Numbered from the stretch's first letter, positions 5,954 to 14,740 are shown. The stretch: 16,524 bases of DNA from an uncultured Collinsella sp. (GCA_934654625.1 CAKUGM010000035.1:1-16524), one strand, 5' to 3'. Translations and numbers: made by a program. Notes: generated by a model not told the origin, from the sequence alone.

Positions 5954-7276
5954 CGGAGATAGGCCTTCAGAAGCAACGATTTCCTCGTTGCAATGCTCAT
6001 AGCTTTGCAACATTCCCGCCAGCTTTAAGGGCACTTTTGCCGTAACAAGCATTCCCTCCGAAAGAAACTCCTCGGTTAGGATCACGCCCTGCTCATGAAT
6101 TTGAGCCCGCAAGGAAGCACGGGAATACGGAAGCATCACGGTCATCAGCCGATCCAATGCAGAAGCGCGAAGCGCAATGCAATCGATAAGAGCATCTATT
6201 CCGTAACCCGTATGCGCGGAACAGAAAATCTGATCAGGATAGCGCGATTCAAGCGCATAAACATAAGCCGCATCGAAGCGATCGCACTTGTTGTTAACCG
6301 TAACAGAAAGTTGCTGGCCAGCGCAGATCTCATCAAGGACCCTATCGACCGCCTCAAGATGCAGATCGGCGTCTTCATCAGAGATATCGACGATTTTCAA
6401 TATCAAATCAGCTTCAAGAACTTCCGAGAGCGTAGATTTGAACGCCTCAACAAGCCCATGCGGCAACTTCTGAATAAACCCAACGGTATCGGTGATGGTA
6501 ACGACACGACCTCCTGGGAGGCTGTAAGAACGCGTTGTGGGATCAAGCGTGGCAAATAACTTATCCTCCGAAAGAACTCCTGCATCAGTCAAAGCGTTGA
6601 GTAGCGTTGACTTACCGGCATTGGTATAACCGGCAAGAGCGATTCTAAAAGCAGTCGACTCTTTTCTACTTTTTGCTTGAACATCGCGACGTTTTTCCAA
6701 TGCATCAAGCTCGCGTCTCAATGAAGCGATTTTATTTCGAATCAAGCGCCTATCGACCTCGAGTTGGCTCTCACCTTGACCAAAGCGACTACCGATACCG
6801 CCTCTCGTCTGTTCTTTCGCAAGATGCGACCACATGCCCCTCAAGCGAGGAAGCAGGTATTGTAACTGGGCGAGCTGGACTTGAATACGTCCCTCGCGCG
6901 TCTTGGCATGTAAACCAAAAATATCAAGAATCAAGGCGGTGCGGTCGATAATCTTGGTGGGCTCACCAATGGTTTTCTCCAGATGGCTTTGCTGTGCTGG
7001 AGAAAGATCATCGTCGAAAATGACTGTATTGACATCAAGTGCCGAAACGAGATGCCGGACCTCATCGACCTTACCCGAACCGATAAATGACTTTGGAATC
7101 GGCTTATCGAGACGCTGGACAACACGACCAACCGTAACCGCCCCAGCAGTATGCGCCAGTCGCTCAAGTTCATCGAGCGACCGCTCTACCGGCCAAGCGC
7201 TGTTGCGAAAGTCGACCCCGACAAGCAAAACGCGCTCAGGTTCAAGTTCCGTGGACAAAAAGGAGAATCGACTCAC
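5933..7276 (-). CDS. hflX: GTPase HflX, ribosome-splitting/rescue factor
   Basis: The 447-residue protein has the N-terminal HflX subdomain (about 15-125), a Gly-rich linker and helical region with RGGIGSRFGQGESQLE (158-173) and RLIRNKI, then the GTPase domain: P-loop GYTNAGKS (216-223), ATLDPT switch I (242-247), DTVGF (263-267), NKCD (329-332) and a SAHTG G5-like motif (about 353-357). HflX binds stalled 70S ribosomes and splits them, especially under heat stress. The start is GTG at 7276, overlapping the miaA stop by 4 nt (GTGA), with GAAGGTGAG just upstream. Length and motifs are normal. It is the last gene of the rny-to-hflX block, and the 3' end overlaps that of the DUF1624 gene head-on. 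Confidence 0.95.
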   Translation of the reverse strand: MSRFSFLSTELEPERVLLVGVDFRNSAWPVERSLDELERLAHTAGAVTVGRVVQRLDKPIPKSFIGSGKVDEVRHLVSALDVNTVIFDDDLSPAQQSHLEKTIGEPTKIIDRTALILDIFGLHAKTREGRIQVQLAQLQYLLPRLRGMWSHLAKEQTRGGIGSRFGQGESQLEVDRRLIRNKIASLRRELDALEKRRDVQAKSRKESTAFRIALAGYTNAGKSTLLNALTDAGVLSEDKLFATLDPTTRSYSLPGGRVVTITDTVGFIQKLPHGLVEAFKSTLSEVLEADLILKIVDISDEDADLHLEAVDRVLDEICAGQQLSVTVNNKCDRFDAAYVYALESRYPDQIFCSAHTGYGIDALIDCIALRASALDRLMTVMLPYSRASLRAQIHEQGVILTEEFLSEGMLVTAKVPLKLAGMLQSYEHCNEEIVASEGLSPLSENQA

Positions 7277-8214
7277 ATCTCACCTTCAATTACCGCTTGC
7301 ACCTTATCGGCGACATCGGATGCAGAAAGGCCATCGACTTCAATCCAGCGATATCGCGTATCGCGCCTAAACCATGAAAGCTGGCGCTTTGCATATCGCC
7401 TTGAGCCGCGCTTAATAAGCTCAATAGCATCGTTAAGCGATAGGTAGCCATCAAGATACTGAATGATTTCTTTATAGCCGATAGCCTGTGATGCGGTTGA
7501 ATCGCGCTGCAATCCCCTATCCAAAAGGAGCTTAACCTCATCAACGAGCCCAAGCTCCATCATAGTGTCGACGCGCGCATTGATACGGTGATACAACTCC
7601 TCGCGATTCATAGAAAGACAGAAACGCAAAGAAGAATAGTATTCTTTAGGAGTCGAGAAGCCAGCCTTTTGATCGGCATAACACAGACCATCGTCAGCCA
7701 TTTCAAGGGCTCGAATAACGCGTCGAACATTATGGGGATGAATGACCGCAGCGCTCTTCGAATCTCGCTCGGCAAGCAGCTGGTGCATATATTGGTCGCC
7801 CCTAGTGCTCGCAAGCTCCTGATAAGCTATACGCCGTGCGTCCTCAAATTCACCAGTCGGAAAGCGCATATCATCAAGTGCGGCATTGATATATAGCCCC
7901 GTTCCCCCACACATCAAGGCCACGTTGCCCCTGTTCCGGGCATCTTCTATCAGGGTGCGAGCATCACGCTGATAAAGGGCAGCTGAATACGCCGTGCGCG
8001 GAGAAACGATATCGACAAGCTTCAAAGGCACCGGTCTTTGGTCGAGAGGCGTCTTAGCCGTGCCGATATCCATTCCGGTATACACCTGCATGGCATCGGC
8101 CGAGATGACCTCAGTACCCCATCGCTCTGCCAGGCAATCGGCTGTAGCGCTTTTACCAACAGCGGTAGGACCAGCAATTACAATTACTCGATCAGGCATA
8201 GAGGCATGACTCAT
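7273..8214 (-). CDS. miaA: tRNA dimethylallyltransferase
   Basis: The 313-residue enzyme adds an isopentenyl group from DMAPP to N6 of A37 in tRNAs that read UNN codons, giving i6A. The P-loop GPTAVGKS is at 15-22, followed by ISADAMQVYTGMDIGTAK (37-54), whose D40 and Q43 region contacts tRNA/catalysis in the family, then GGTGLYINAAL and the late SQAIGYKE motif. I chose ATG 8214, which overlaps the miaB stop as ATGA. The frame is open to 8250 but the extra residues are not family-like. miaB and miaA next to each other is logical: MiaB methylthiolates the i6A37 that MiaA makes. There is no strong ribosome site, so coupling to miaB is likely. Confidence 0.96.
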   Translation of the reverse strand: MSHASMPDRVIVIAGPTAVGKSATADCLAERWGTEVISADAMQVYTGMDIGTAKTPLDQRPVPLKLVDIVSPRTAYSAALYQRDARTLIEDARNRGNVALMCGGTGLYINAALDDMRFPTGEFEDARRIAYQELASTRGDQYMHQLLAERDSKSAAVIHPHNVRRVIRALEMADDGLCYADQKAGFSTPKEYYSSLRFCLSMNREELYHRINARVDTMMELGLVDEVKLLLDRGLQRDSTASQAIGYKEIIQYLDGYLSLNDAIELIKRGSRRYAKRQLSWFRRDTRYRWIEVDGLSASDVADKVQAVIEGEM

Positions 8215-9569
8215 CGCGGATCGCCGGTCACCGTACCTGACAGATACCACGTACGCGCAACATCGACATCAACATCGACAATTTTACCAACAAGTTGATC
8301 AATCGTGTAACCAGCGGGAATAGGAGCATGGACCGTTTGATTCTTTGCACTCTTACCCATCAGGATAAATGCATCCTTCTTGGACGTACCTTCGATAAGA
8401 GCGGGGACGACCGTGTGAAGGTCACGCTGATTAAACTCGTTAGCCGTGGTTTCCACCACATGGACAAGACGATTGAAACGATCGAGAATAACGTCGCGCG
8501 GAGTGGGATCATCGATTTCAGCCGCCGGAGTGCCAGGGCGCTTGGAATAGATAAAGGTATAAGCCTGGGCATAGCGAACGGTTTCGGCAAGCGAAAGCGT
8601 CTGCTCAAAATCTTCCTCAGTCTCGCCAGGGAATCCAACGATGATATCGGTCGAAAGCGCGATATCAGGAATACGATCTCGCACGCGATCAATGAGATCC
8701 AGGTAGGATTCGCGCGTATAGCGTCGATTCATAAGCTTGAGGATGCGCGAAGAGCCAGACTGAACCGCCAAGTGCAGCTGCGGCATGACCGCAGGAACCT
8801 CTGCCATGGCATCAATCGTTTCGGGAAGCAGGTCCTTGGGATGAGAAGACGTGAAGAAAATGCGCTCAATTCCCGTGTCGCCTACACGGCGAAGAAGCTC
8901 GGCAAAACGGGGGGCTCCAAAAAGGTCACGACCATAAGAATTCACGTTTTGACCCAAAAGGGTTACCTCGCGAACGCCCATACGGGAAAGCGCGGTCACT
9001 TCGTCAACGATTTCATCAAAAGGACGGCTCTTCTCACGACCGCGAACGTAAGGCACGATGCAATAGGAACAGAAGTTATTGCATCCGGTCATAATGGGAA
9101 CCCAGGCATGATATGACGTTGCGCGATGCCACGGCATCGTGGTGGCTGCCTCTTCCTCATGCTCCTCACAGCGAACATGATGGTTGCCATCATCGAAAGC
9201 CTGAGCAATCAGGTCGGCAACATGCGCAATGCTATGGGTGCCAAAAACGACATCGACATTATCGAGGTTGGTAAGAAGCCCCTCACCATCACGCTGAGCA
9301 ATACATCCGCCAACAGCGATAACGCGCTTACCAGAAGGCGGAGTTGGCAAGCTCTTGCACGAAAGACATTGACCATAGAGCCTTGTATCCGCTGCTTCAC
9401 GAACGCAGCAGGTCATAAAGACAACAATATCGGCTTCTTCAGGAGTAGCAACCTCCATGCATCCGCAAGAGTCCAACAGTCCACTTACACGCTCAGAGTC
9501 GTGCATATTCATTTGGCAACCAAACGTCCTGATCAGATACGTTTTGCCCTTAAGTTGTGAAATCGACAT
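8211..9569 (-). CDS. miaB: tRNA-2-methylthio-N6-dimethylallyladenosine synthase MiaB
   Basis: This is a 452-residue radical-SAM methylthiotransferase. The N-terminal domain has the three auxiliary-cluster cysteines C18 (TFGCQMN), C54 or C55 (TCC) and C89 (GGC). The radical-SAM cluster motif is C163xxxC167xxC170 in GCNNFCSYCIVPYVRGRE, which is the MiaB rather than RimO form. A C-terminal TRAM domain (about 378-445) binds tRNA. It converts i6A37 to ms2i6A37. Compared with relatives, residues about 128-146 form an acidic and His-rich insert (HHVRCEEHEEEAA), probably a surface loop. It starts 3 nt after the spoVS stop and ends in an ATGA overlap with miaA, so spoVS, miaB, miaA and hflX read as one operon. 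Confidence 0.96.
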   Translation of the reverse strand: MSISQLKGKTYLIRTFGCQMNMHDSERVSGLLDSCGCMEVATPEEADIVVFMTCCVREAADTRLYGQCLSCKSLPTPPSGKRVIAVGGCIAQRDGEGLLTNLDNVDVVFGTHSIAHVADLIAQAFDDGNHHVRCEEHEEEAATTMPWHRATSYHAWVPIMTGCNNFCSYCIVPYVRGREKSRPFDEIVDEVTALSRMGVREVTLLGQNVNSYGRDLFGAPRFAELLRRVGDTGIERIFFTSSHPKDLLPETIDAMAEVPAVMPQLHLAVQSGSSRILKLMNRRYTRESYLDLIDRVRDRIPDIALSTDIIVGFPGETEEDFEQTLSLAETVRYAQAYTFIYSKRPGTPAAEIDDPTPRDVILDRFNRLVHVVETTANEFNQRDLHTVVPALIEGTSKKDAFILMGKSAKNQTVHAPIPAGYTIDQLVGKIVDVDVDVARTWYLSGTVTGDPR

Positions 9570-9572
9570 GAC

Positions 9573-9893
9573 CTACCCTACTCGTTGCACGTCATCGACA
9601 TAACCATCCATATCGGATGCGTGCACAGAGACATGATGAACATAAACCGAAAGACGAATCGCTGTACGTGATTCACCATTGATGAGTATGTCGGAAAAAA
9701 TAGGCGCACACGAGATGTCAAATCCAGTCGGAATAAGAAAACCGCGTGCGATAGCTATAGCCTTGATCGCCTGGTTAACCGCCCCGGCTCCAACACACTG
9801 CATATTGACGGGAACACCGTCTTTAACCATACCGGCAATGGCGCCAGCAACTGATGCGGGGGAAGATTTACTTGAGACCTTCAAGAATTCCAT
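9573..9893 (-). CDS. spoVS: Stage V sporulation protein S (SpoVS), Alba-like
   Basis: The first 86 or so of 106 residues are a textbook SpoVS: MEFLKVSSKSSPASVAGAIAG, then VGAGAVNQAIKAIAIARGF and a TAIRLSV strand. SpoVS is a small Alba-fold protein of nucleic-acid-binding type; in Bacillus it influences spore coat and septum steps, but it is common in non-sporulating bacteria, so the name need not imply sporulation. This copy has about 20 extra C-terminal residues (HHVSVHASDMDGYVDDVQRVG region) beyond the usual end. AGGAG lies 10 nt before the ATG. In Firmicutes spoVS follows rny; here a MutL-like ATPase gene sits between rny and spoVS, and miaB follows after 3 nt. Confidence 0.93.
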   Translation of the reverse strand: MEFLKVSSKSSPASVAGAIAGMVKDGVPVNMQCVGAGAVNQAIKAIAIARGFLIPTGFDISCAPIFSDILINGESRTAIRLSVYVHHVSVHASDMDGYVDDVQRVG

Positions 9894-9970
9894 TGCTACG
9901 TTTCTCCTGCTAAGGTGGCATATTTTGAGTATGAAATGACTTTAACGCATGTATGGGACGGCTACAAGGG

Positions 9971-11056
9971 CTATTCGCCCTTTTCAATAGGGAATGAAAC
10001 CGTGATCCTATCCTTCATAACACGGATTTTAGGATCACCCGCCAATGCTAGATAATAGCGCTGAGCTAAATCCTCAAAGCACCGTTCAACATCCCGCGAG
10101 AAACGCGAAAGATCGTCGGAGGCGATTTTAAGCCCGCGTCGATCTTTAAGCAGATCGACCTCTTTATCAAGAGAAGCTTGCCCGTCGCGTTCACGCAATA
10201 AACGGGATAGCGCACTTCGAAGGGGCGCTATGGAGCCGGACAGGATGCGATGAGCGGTTCGTTCGGAGATATCGATACCGATCGTCTCTGCGATACGCAT
10301 GAATTCTGCGGCATCGGCGGCAAACCCCAGTCGCGATACCACGGGCAGCGACGACTCGTTATCCAAGAAGAGCAGTCGCGACGCGTCGAGCTCTCCGCGC
10401 GCATGAGCATACAGCGTAGCGGCGACCTCGGTGGGACTACCGATAAAGACATCGCATCCGTGCATCTCTTCAAGGGAGAAATCGCATACGGTACGTAAGA
10501 TATTGTGCGGTCCGCGCGCGCAGTGATATACGCCTGCTTCATCCTTTGAGGCGACGGGCCAGGTCGACTGATCCGTTCGTTCGTTAAGAAGTTCGGTATT
10601 GACCAGCACCTTAAATGAAGAGCCGAGATCTTTGCCGGAAGCAACAACCTCGACGTCATCAACATTTTGACGAATGGAAAACAGCGCCATGCCGCGTCCA
10701 TGGACTCCCCAGCGGTCCATTTTCATCGACTCGAGTTTTGACGTCACTCGAGCATCAAAGATGCGCTCGCGCATATCTTCGGGCACGCCGCAGCCGTTAT
10801 CGAGAAAAAGGAGAGTACGCATCCCCTCTTCTTTATACGTAGCCAAATAGATTCTCGAAGCTCCGGCATCACGAGCATTGCGAAGCATCTCGATAACGAT
10901 ATCTTCAACATGCTGGATGTCATGTTTTGCTTGGCGGCGCTCAGCCTCGGAAACACGAAGACGAACGAACCCCTCTCCAAGGTTTTCCTCAACACGAAGA
11001 TTACCCTCCCCGGACATCGAGGCAATAAAGGAGATGAGTTCGTTCGTATCACTCAT
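9971..11056 (-). CDS. MutL-like GHL (GHKL) ATPase-domain protein of unknown function
   Basis: The 361-residue protein has an N-terminal GHKL ATP-binding domain (about 35-155). The N box EMLRNARDAGAS (56-67) carries the catalytic-type Glu and the Mg-binding Asn60, the G1 box is DNGCGV (86-91), a TSKL follows at 105-108, and the G2 box is GVHGRGMALFSI (117-128). The DAGA...I, DNGCG, TSK and GRGxALxSI series resembles MutL more than histidine kinases, and no His-phosphorylation box or membrane segment is seen. I do not recognise residues 160-361; they include a helical, charged stretch (about 280-335) and a short beta end. The ATG at 11056, 1 nt after the rny stop, is chosen over a start at 11089 inside rny. 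It is cotranscribed with rny upstream and perhaps spoVS downstream (77-nt gap). The function is unknown; a chromatin, RNA-decay or repair role is a guess. Confidence 0.8.
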   Translation of the reverse strand: MSDTNELISFIASMSGEGNLRVEENLGEGFVRLRVSEAERRQAKHDIQHVEDIVIEMLRNARDAGASRIYLATYKEEGMRTLLFLDNGCGVPEDMRERIFDARVTSKLESMKMDRWGVHGRGMALFSIRQNVDDVEVVASGKDLGSSFKVLVNTELLNERTDQSTWPVASKDEAGVYHCARGPHNILRTVCDFSLEEMHGCDVFIGSPTEVAATLYAHARGELDASRLLFLDNESSLPVVSRLGFAADAAEFMRIAETIGIDISERTAHRILSGSIAPLRSALSRLLRERDGQASLDKEVDLLKDRRGLKIASDDLSRFSRDVERCFEDLAQRYYLALAGDPKIRVMKDRITVSFPIEKGE

Positions 11057-11057
11057 G

Positions 11058-12614
11058 TTATTTCGCAATATCCACGGCGCGGCTCTCACGGATCACAACA
11101 ACGCGCACCTGGCCGGGATATTCCATCTCTTCCTCAATCTGGTGAGCGATATCGTGCGCAAGAACAGTGGAATGTGCATCGGAGATTTTATCAGGCTGAA
11201 CCATGACATGAACCTCACGACCCGCCTGCATAGCGTACGTGCGCTCAACGCCCTCATGGGCATTGGCAATCTCCTCGAGCTTCTCGAGGCGTTTGATGTA
11301 GTTCTCAGCAGACTCGCGACGAGCACCGGGGCGCGAAGCGGAAATGGCATCAGCGGCCTGGACCAAAACGGCAAGAACCGAGTTGGGTTCAACGTCTGCA
11401 TGATGAGCCTCGATAGCATGGACGATGGCAGGCTTCTCGCCATAACGGCGAGCAAGGTCGGCGCCAATCACAGCGTGCGGACCCTCGACATCATGGTCGA
11501 TAGCCTTGCCGAGGTCGTGAAGCAGGCCGGCACGCTTAGCAGCGTAAATGTCGACTCCGAGCTCGGAAGCCATAATCGAACACATATCGGAAACCTCGAG
11601 CGAATGCTGGAGGACATTCTGACCAAACGAGGTGCGGTAGCGAAGAGCACCGAGCGTCTTGATAAGCTCAGGATGCAGATCGTGAATGCCGGCATCGAAA
11701 GCTGCCTGCTCACCAGCCTCGCGCACGCGCTGCTGAACAAGATCCGCAGCCTTGTTGTACATCTCCTCGATGCGTGCAGGATGGATGCGACCGTCTGCAA
11801 TCAGATTCTCGAGGGCGACACGAGCGGTCTCGCGGCGAACGGGGTCGAAGCTCGAGAGAACAACGGTCTCGGGAGTATCGTCAATTACGAGATTGACACC
11901 AGAAACCTGCTCGAACGTACGAATGTTACGGCCTTCACGACCGATGATCCTACCCTTCAGATCGTCAGAGGGAATGTGGACAGAGGTAACGGTAACCTCA
12001 GCCGTATGGTCCGCGGCGCAACGCTGGATAGCCAGGGAGATAATCTCCTGAGCGGTCTTATGGCACTCTGCACGAACTTGTTGCTCGGACTCGCGAATGA
12101 TAGTGGCCGCCTCGTGGGTGACTTCACCGCGGACCTTGTCAAGAAGCTCACGATGAGCATCATCGCGAGTAAGCTCGGAAATGCGCTCGAGCTCAGTGGT
12201 CTGCTGGGCAACAAGCTCGTCAAGCTCACGCGAACGCTTCTCAATCTGCCCTGCCTGGCTCGAAAGCTGATGCTCGCGCTTATCGAGAGCATCGTTGCGA
12301 CGATCCAAAGACTCCTCACGCTGCATCACGCGATTCTCGAGGGTACGAAGTTCGCGCTTGCGCTGTTTCTCCTCGTTCTCTGCAGTCTGCTTATGCTGAA
12401 TAATCTCTTCCTTGGCCTCCAGAAGGGCCTCTTTTTTCAATGTCTCTGCGGTACGCTTCGCATCGCTAATTACGGTCTTGGCCTCTTCATGAGCGGACTG
12501 AATCTTAGAGTCCGCTTCGCGAAGGCTTCCGTTTTTAGCGCTGCGCATGGCGACCGTGGCAATTACCGCACCGATAGCGAGGCAAACGATGCCAACGATA
12601 ACCTCCATGCCCAT
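11058..12614 (-). CDS. rny: Ribonuclease Y
   Basis: The 518-residue membrane-anchored endoribonuclease starts mRNA decay. It has an N-terminal membrane helix (3-22), a long coiled coil (about 28-195), a KH domain with [15 protein letters not shown] (221-235), and an HD domain whose metal-binding HD is H366-D367 in [10 protein letters not shown], after QHSLEVSD (336-343). The length matches the family. The start ATG follows AAGGAG with 5 nt spacing, and a predicted promoter lies about 150 nt upstream. The GHL ATPase gene begins 1 nt after its stop. The coiled coil makes the opposite strand read as a long open frame, which is not a gene. Confidence 0.97.
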   Translation of the reverse strand: MGMEVIVGIVCLAIGAVIATVAMRSAKNGSLREADSKIQSAHEEAKTVISDAKRTAETLKKEALLEAKEEIIQHKQTAENEEKQRKRELRTLENRVMQREESLDRRNDALDKREHQLSSQAGQIEKRSRELDELVAQQTTELERISELTRDDAHRELLDKVRGEVTHEAATIIRESEQQVRAECHKTAQEIISLAIQRCAADHTAEVTVTSVHIPSDDLKGRIIGREGRNIRTFEQVSGVNLVIDDTPETVVLSSFDPVRRETARVALENLIADGRIHPARIEEMYNKAADLVQQRVREAGEQAAFDAGIHDLHPELIKTLGALRYRTSFGQNVLQHSLEVSDMCSIMASELGVDIYAAKRAGLLHDLGKAIDHDVEGPHAVIGADLARRYGEKPAIVHAIEAHHADVEPNSVLAVLVQAADAISASRPGARRESAENYIKRLEKLEEIANAHEGVERTYAMQAGREVHVMVQPDKISDAHSTVLAHDIAHQIEEEMEYPGQVRVVVIRESRAVDIAK

Positions 12615-12730
12615 TTTTTCTCCTTCAATTTACTTCATTACATAAGGAAAGGCACCGCCCCGAAGAGCAGCGCCGACATTTGCTAGGGAGAATCCACCCA
12701 GTAGGAATTATGAAAATTGCCATATACAAT

Positions 12731-12745
12731 CTCATCAAAGATGAG
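12731..12745. repeat. Short perfect hairpin in the rny leader
   Basis: CTCATC-AAA-GATGAG forms a 6-bp stem with a 3-nt loop inside the roughly 150-nt leader between the predicted rny promoter and the rny start. It is not followed by a U-run on either strand, so it is not an intrinsic terminator. Confidence 0.5.
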
Positions 12746-12773
12746 TGAGCATCACATAACAAATGACCATATA

Positions 12774-12802
12774 ATCCTACGTTTTCACACGGATTATGTC
12801 AA
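12774..12802 (-). promoter_or_regulatory. Predicted promoter of the rny operon
   Basis: Reading leftward, a perfect TTGACA (12802-12797) is followed after 17 nt by TAGGAT (12779-12774; 4 of 6 to TATAAT). Transcription would start near 12767, leaving a leader of about 150 nt. No LexA box is present here. Confidence 0.6.
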
Positions 12803-12847
12803 CGTAACCATGAGCAAAAGTGGACGGGGCGCATCGAATGAATCGAA

Positions 12848-13528
12848 CTAGAAAGTCTCGTCCGGCTCAAGTCGTTTAGATACCGCAGCTCGAGCAACCT
12901 GATAGGAAAAGCCACGAGAAACTAAGAATCGAGTTAGCTTTTCACGAGCATGATCATCGGGAATTCGTTTTTTCTCAAGGACAGCAATAGCCCGGGAAAG
13001 ATCGTCCTCTTCGTTAAAAAACGCATCAGGATACCCATCGATTTCGCCGACATCTATAGAGCGACGACGTAGCTCGAGCTCGATCTTACGTCTTCCCCAC
13101 CCGCGAGCAATCCGTTGTTGAATAAACGTAGCTGTAAAACGAGCGTCATCCACGTATCGCTTTTCCTTTGCGGAACGCAGCGCTCGGTCCACCTCGGTAT
13201 CGCGATACCCATAGGCCTTCAATTTGCCGACAAGCTCGCCGATCGAATGGTCTCGGCGCGAAAGCATGTCAGTAAGCTGTGCCAAACAAACACGATATTC
13301 AAGTTCATGAATCGCATCGAACGCTTCCTCTTCCGGTAGAGGGAGCGAAACCTCACCTTTTACCATGAGCTTGCCGACACGCTCAGGAACAACGATCTCG
13401 CGGCAGGCACCGTTATCCAATGAAAGGGAAACCGAGGCCATGGGTTTTTGAGAACCAAAGGCCGCGAGCCGCTTTTTTTCTTCCTTGTCAGGCAAAACGG
13501 TAGCTATCTCGATAACTTCACGCGCCAT
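12848..13528 (-). CDS. recX: Regulatory protein RecX
   Basis: The 226-residue RecX homologue inhibits RecA filament extension and ATPase. The N-terminal segment (1-70) is a beta-rich extension like that of Firmicutes RecX (MASVSLSLDNGACREIVVP region). The rest is repeated three-helix modules: ALRSAKEKRYVDDARFTATFIQQRIARGWGR shows the conserved YVDDxRFAxxFI..R...KG.GRxKI signature, here RYVDDARF...RGWGRRKI. It follows recA by 12 nt on the same transcript, the usual arrangement, so it is SOS-controlled. The ribosome site is weak (TAGGGT), fitting low RecX levels relative to RecA. No terminator is seen after it. Confidence 0.93.
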   Translation of the reverse strand: MAREVIEIATVLPDKEEKKRLAAFGSQKPMASVSLSLDNGACREIVVPERVGKLMVKGEVSLPLPEEEAFDAIHELEYRVCLAQLTDMLSRRDHSIGELVGKLKAYGYRDTEVDRALRSAKEKRYVDDARFTATFIQQRIARGWGRRKIELELRRRSIDVGEIDGYPDAFFNEEDDLSRAIAVLEKKRIPDDHAREKLTRFLVSRGFSYQVARAAVSKRLEPDETF

Positions 13529-13540
13529 GGAGACCCTAAG

Positions 13541-14677
13541 CTACTCCATATCCTCAGTCAAAGAGGATACGTCCGGAGCATCGTCCGCCATATCGTTTGG
13601 CTCTGAAAGACCGACTGCTTCACCCGTGGGCTCATCGTCAAACTCAAGACCGCAGGCAACGCGAACCTTATGCTCGATCTCCTCGGATAAAGCGGGGTTC
13701 TTGCGCAAAAAGTCCTTGGCGGCCTCGCGGCCCTGTCCCAAGCGATCGGCTTCGTAGGCATACCAAGCTCCAGACTTCCTCACGATGCCGTATTCCACGC
13801 CCATATCGAGAATCGAGCCCTCTTTTGAAATGCCCGTGCCGTACATAATGTCGAACTCAGCGGTCTTAAAGGGTGCTGCGACCTTGTTCTTTACGATCTT
13901 GGTTCGCACGCGGTTGCCGATAATCTCATTGCCGTCTTTGATGCTGTCGATACGACGAATATCGATACGGACCGAAGAGAAGAATTTAAGCGCGCGGCCG
14001 CCCGTCGTGGTCTCAGGGTTACCGAACATAACACCGATCTTCTCGCGCAGCTGATTGATAAAGATGCAGGTCGTATTCGATTTGGAAAGCGAGCCCGCGA
14101 GCTTACGGAGAGCCTGACTCATCAGACGAGCCTGAAGGCCCACGGAGGAATCGCCAATTTCCCCCTCGATTTCTGCACGGGGCACAAGCGCGGCAACAGA
14201 GTCGATGACCACGACATCGATAGCACCAGAGCGAACGAGCATGTCGCAGATTTCAAGCGCTTGCTCGCCCGTATCGGGCTGGGAAATCAGGACTTCGTCG
14301 ATGTCCACGCCGATACGAGCCGCATAGGTGGGATCCAAGGCGTGCTCGGCATCGATAAATGCAACGACGCCGCCAGCGGCCTGAGCCTCTGCGAGGATCT
14401 CGAGAGAAAGCGTCGTCTTGCCAGAGGATTCGGGTCCATAGATCTCGACGATACGACCACGGGGAACGCCACCGATGCCTAGAGCAGCATCCAGGGCGAG
14501 CGAGCCGGTCGGGATGGCCTCCACTTCGAGCTGGGGGCCTCCGTCACCATAGCGCATGATGGAGCCGTTGCCGAACTTCTTTTCGATCTCGGCCTTCGTC
14601 ACCTCGACCATCTTGTCGCGCTCGGCTCCATAGGTACGCTCGTGTACGGTGCGTACGGGACCAGAATTCTTTGCCAT
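13541..14677 (-). CDS. recA: Recombinase RecA
   Basis: The 378-residue RecA forms ATP-dependent filaments on single-stranded DNA, drives strand exchange and triggers LexA self-cleavage. The Walker A motif GPESSGKT is at 81-88, followed by the DNA-binding loops (L1 [19 protein letters not shown]2 [10 protein letters not shown]), the [19 protein letters not shown] signature and an acidic C-terminal tail (about 345-378) that tunes DNA binding. The N-terminus is about 15-20 residues longer than in Bacillus, but a good AGGAGT just before this ATG supports it. recX follows after 12 nt. The promoter with an internal LexA box lies 35-63 nt upstream. Confidence 0.98.
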   Translation of the reverse strand: MAKNSGPVRTVHERTYGAERDKMVEVTKAEIEKKFGNGSIMRYGDGGPQLEVEAIPTGSLALDAALGIGGVPRGRIVEIYGPESSGKTTLSLEILAEAQAAGGVVAFIDAEHALDPTYAARIGVDIDEVLISQPDTGEQALEICDMLVRSGAIDVVVIDSVAALVPRAEIEGEIGDSSVGLQARLMSQALRKLAGSLSKSNTTCIFINQLREKIGVMFGNPETTTGGRALKFFSSVRIDIRRIDSIKDGNEIIGNRVRTKIVKNKVAAPFKTAEFDIMYGTGISKEGSILDMGVEYGIVRKSGAWYAYEADRLGQGREAAKDFLRKNPALSEEIEHKVRVACGLEFDDEPTGEAVGLSEPNDMADDAPDVSSLTEDME

Positions 14678-14711
14678 GGGGACTCCTCACTGCATTTCTT
14701 TGCCGCCAATG

Positions 14712-14740
14712 ACTATACCCGAACAGCTGTTCGTGGTCAA
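14712..14740 (-). promoter_or_regulatory. Predicted recA promoter
   Basis: Reading leftward, TTGACC (14740-14735), a 17-nt spacer and TATAGT (14717-14712) form a near-consensus sigma70-type promoter. The SOS operator fills the spacer. Transcription should begin near 14705, giving a leader of about 28 nt. Confidence 0.88.
14720..14733. promoter_or_regulatory. LexA (SOS) box of recA, perfect palindrome
   Basis: CGAACAGCTGTTCG matches CGAAC-N4-GTTCG fully and is a perfect 14-bp palindrome. It lies between the -35 and -10 of recA, the expected site for LexA repression. Confidence 0.95.

Noticed and set aside
8295..9116. 273-codon plus-strand frame opposite miaB
   Set aside because: Antisense shadow of miaB with no family features or ribosome site.
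10878..12686. 602-codon open frame on the plus strand opposite rny
   Set aside because: It is the mirror of the RNase Y coding frame, whose Glu/Arg/Ala-rich coiled coil avoids antisense stops; it has no ribosome site and no recognisable domain, while rny is certain.
12709..12747. 12-codon plus-strand ORF with AGGA before its ATG
   Set aside because: Too short to support, antisense to the rny leader, and not linked to a downstream plus-strand gene.
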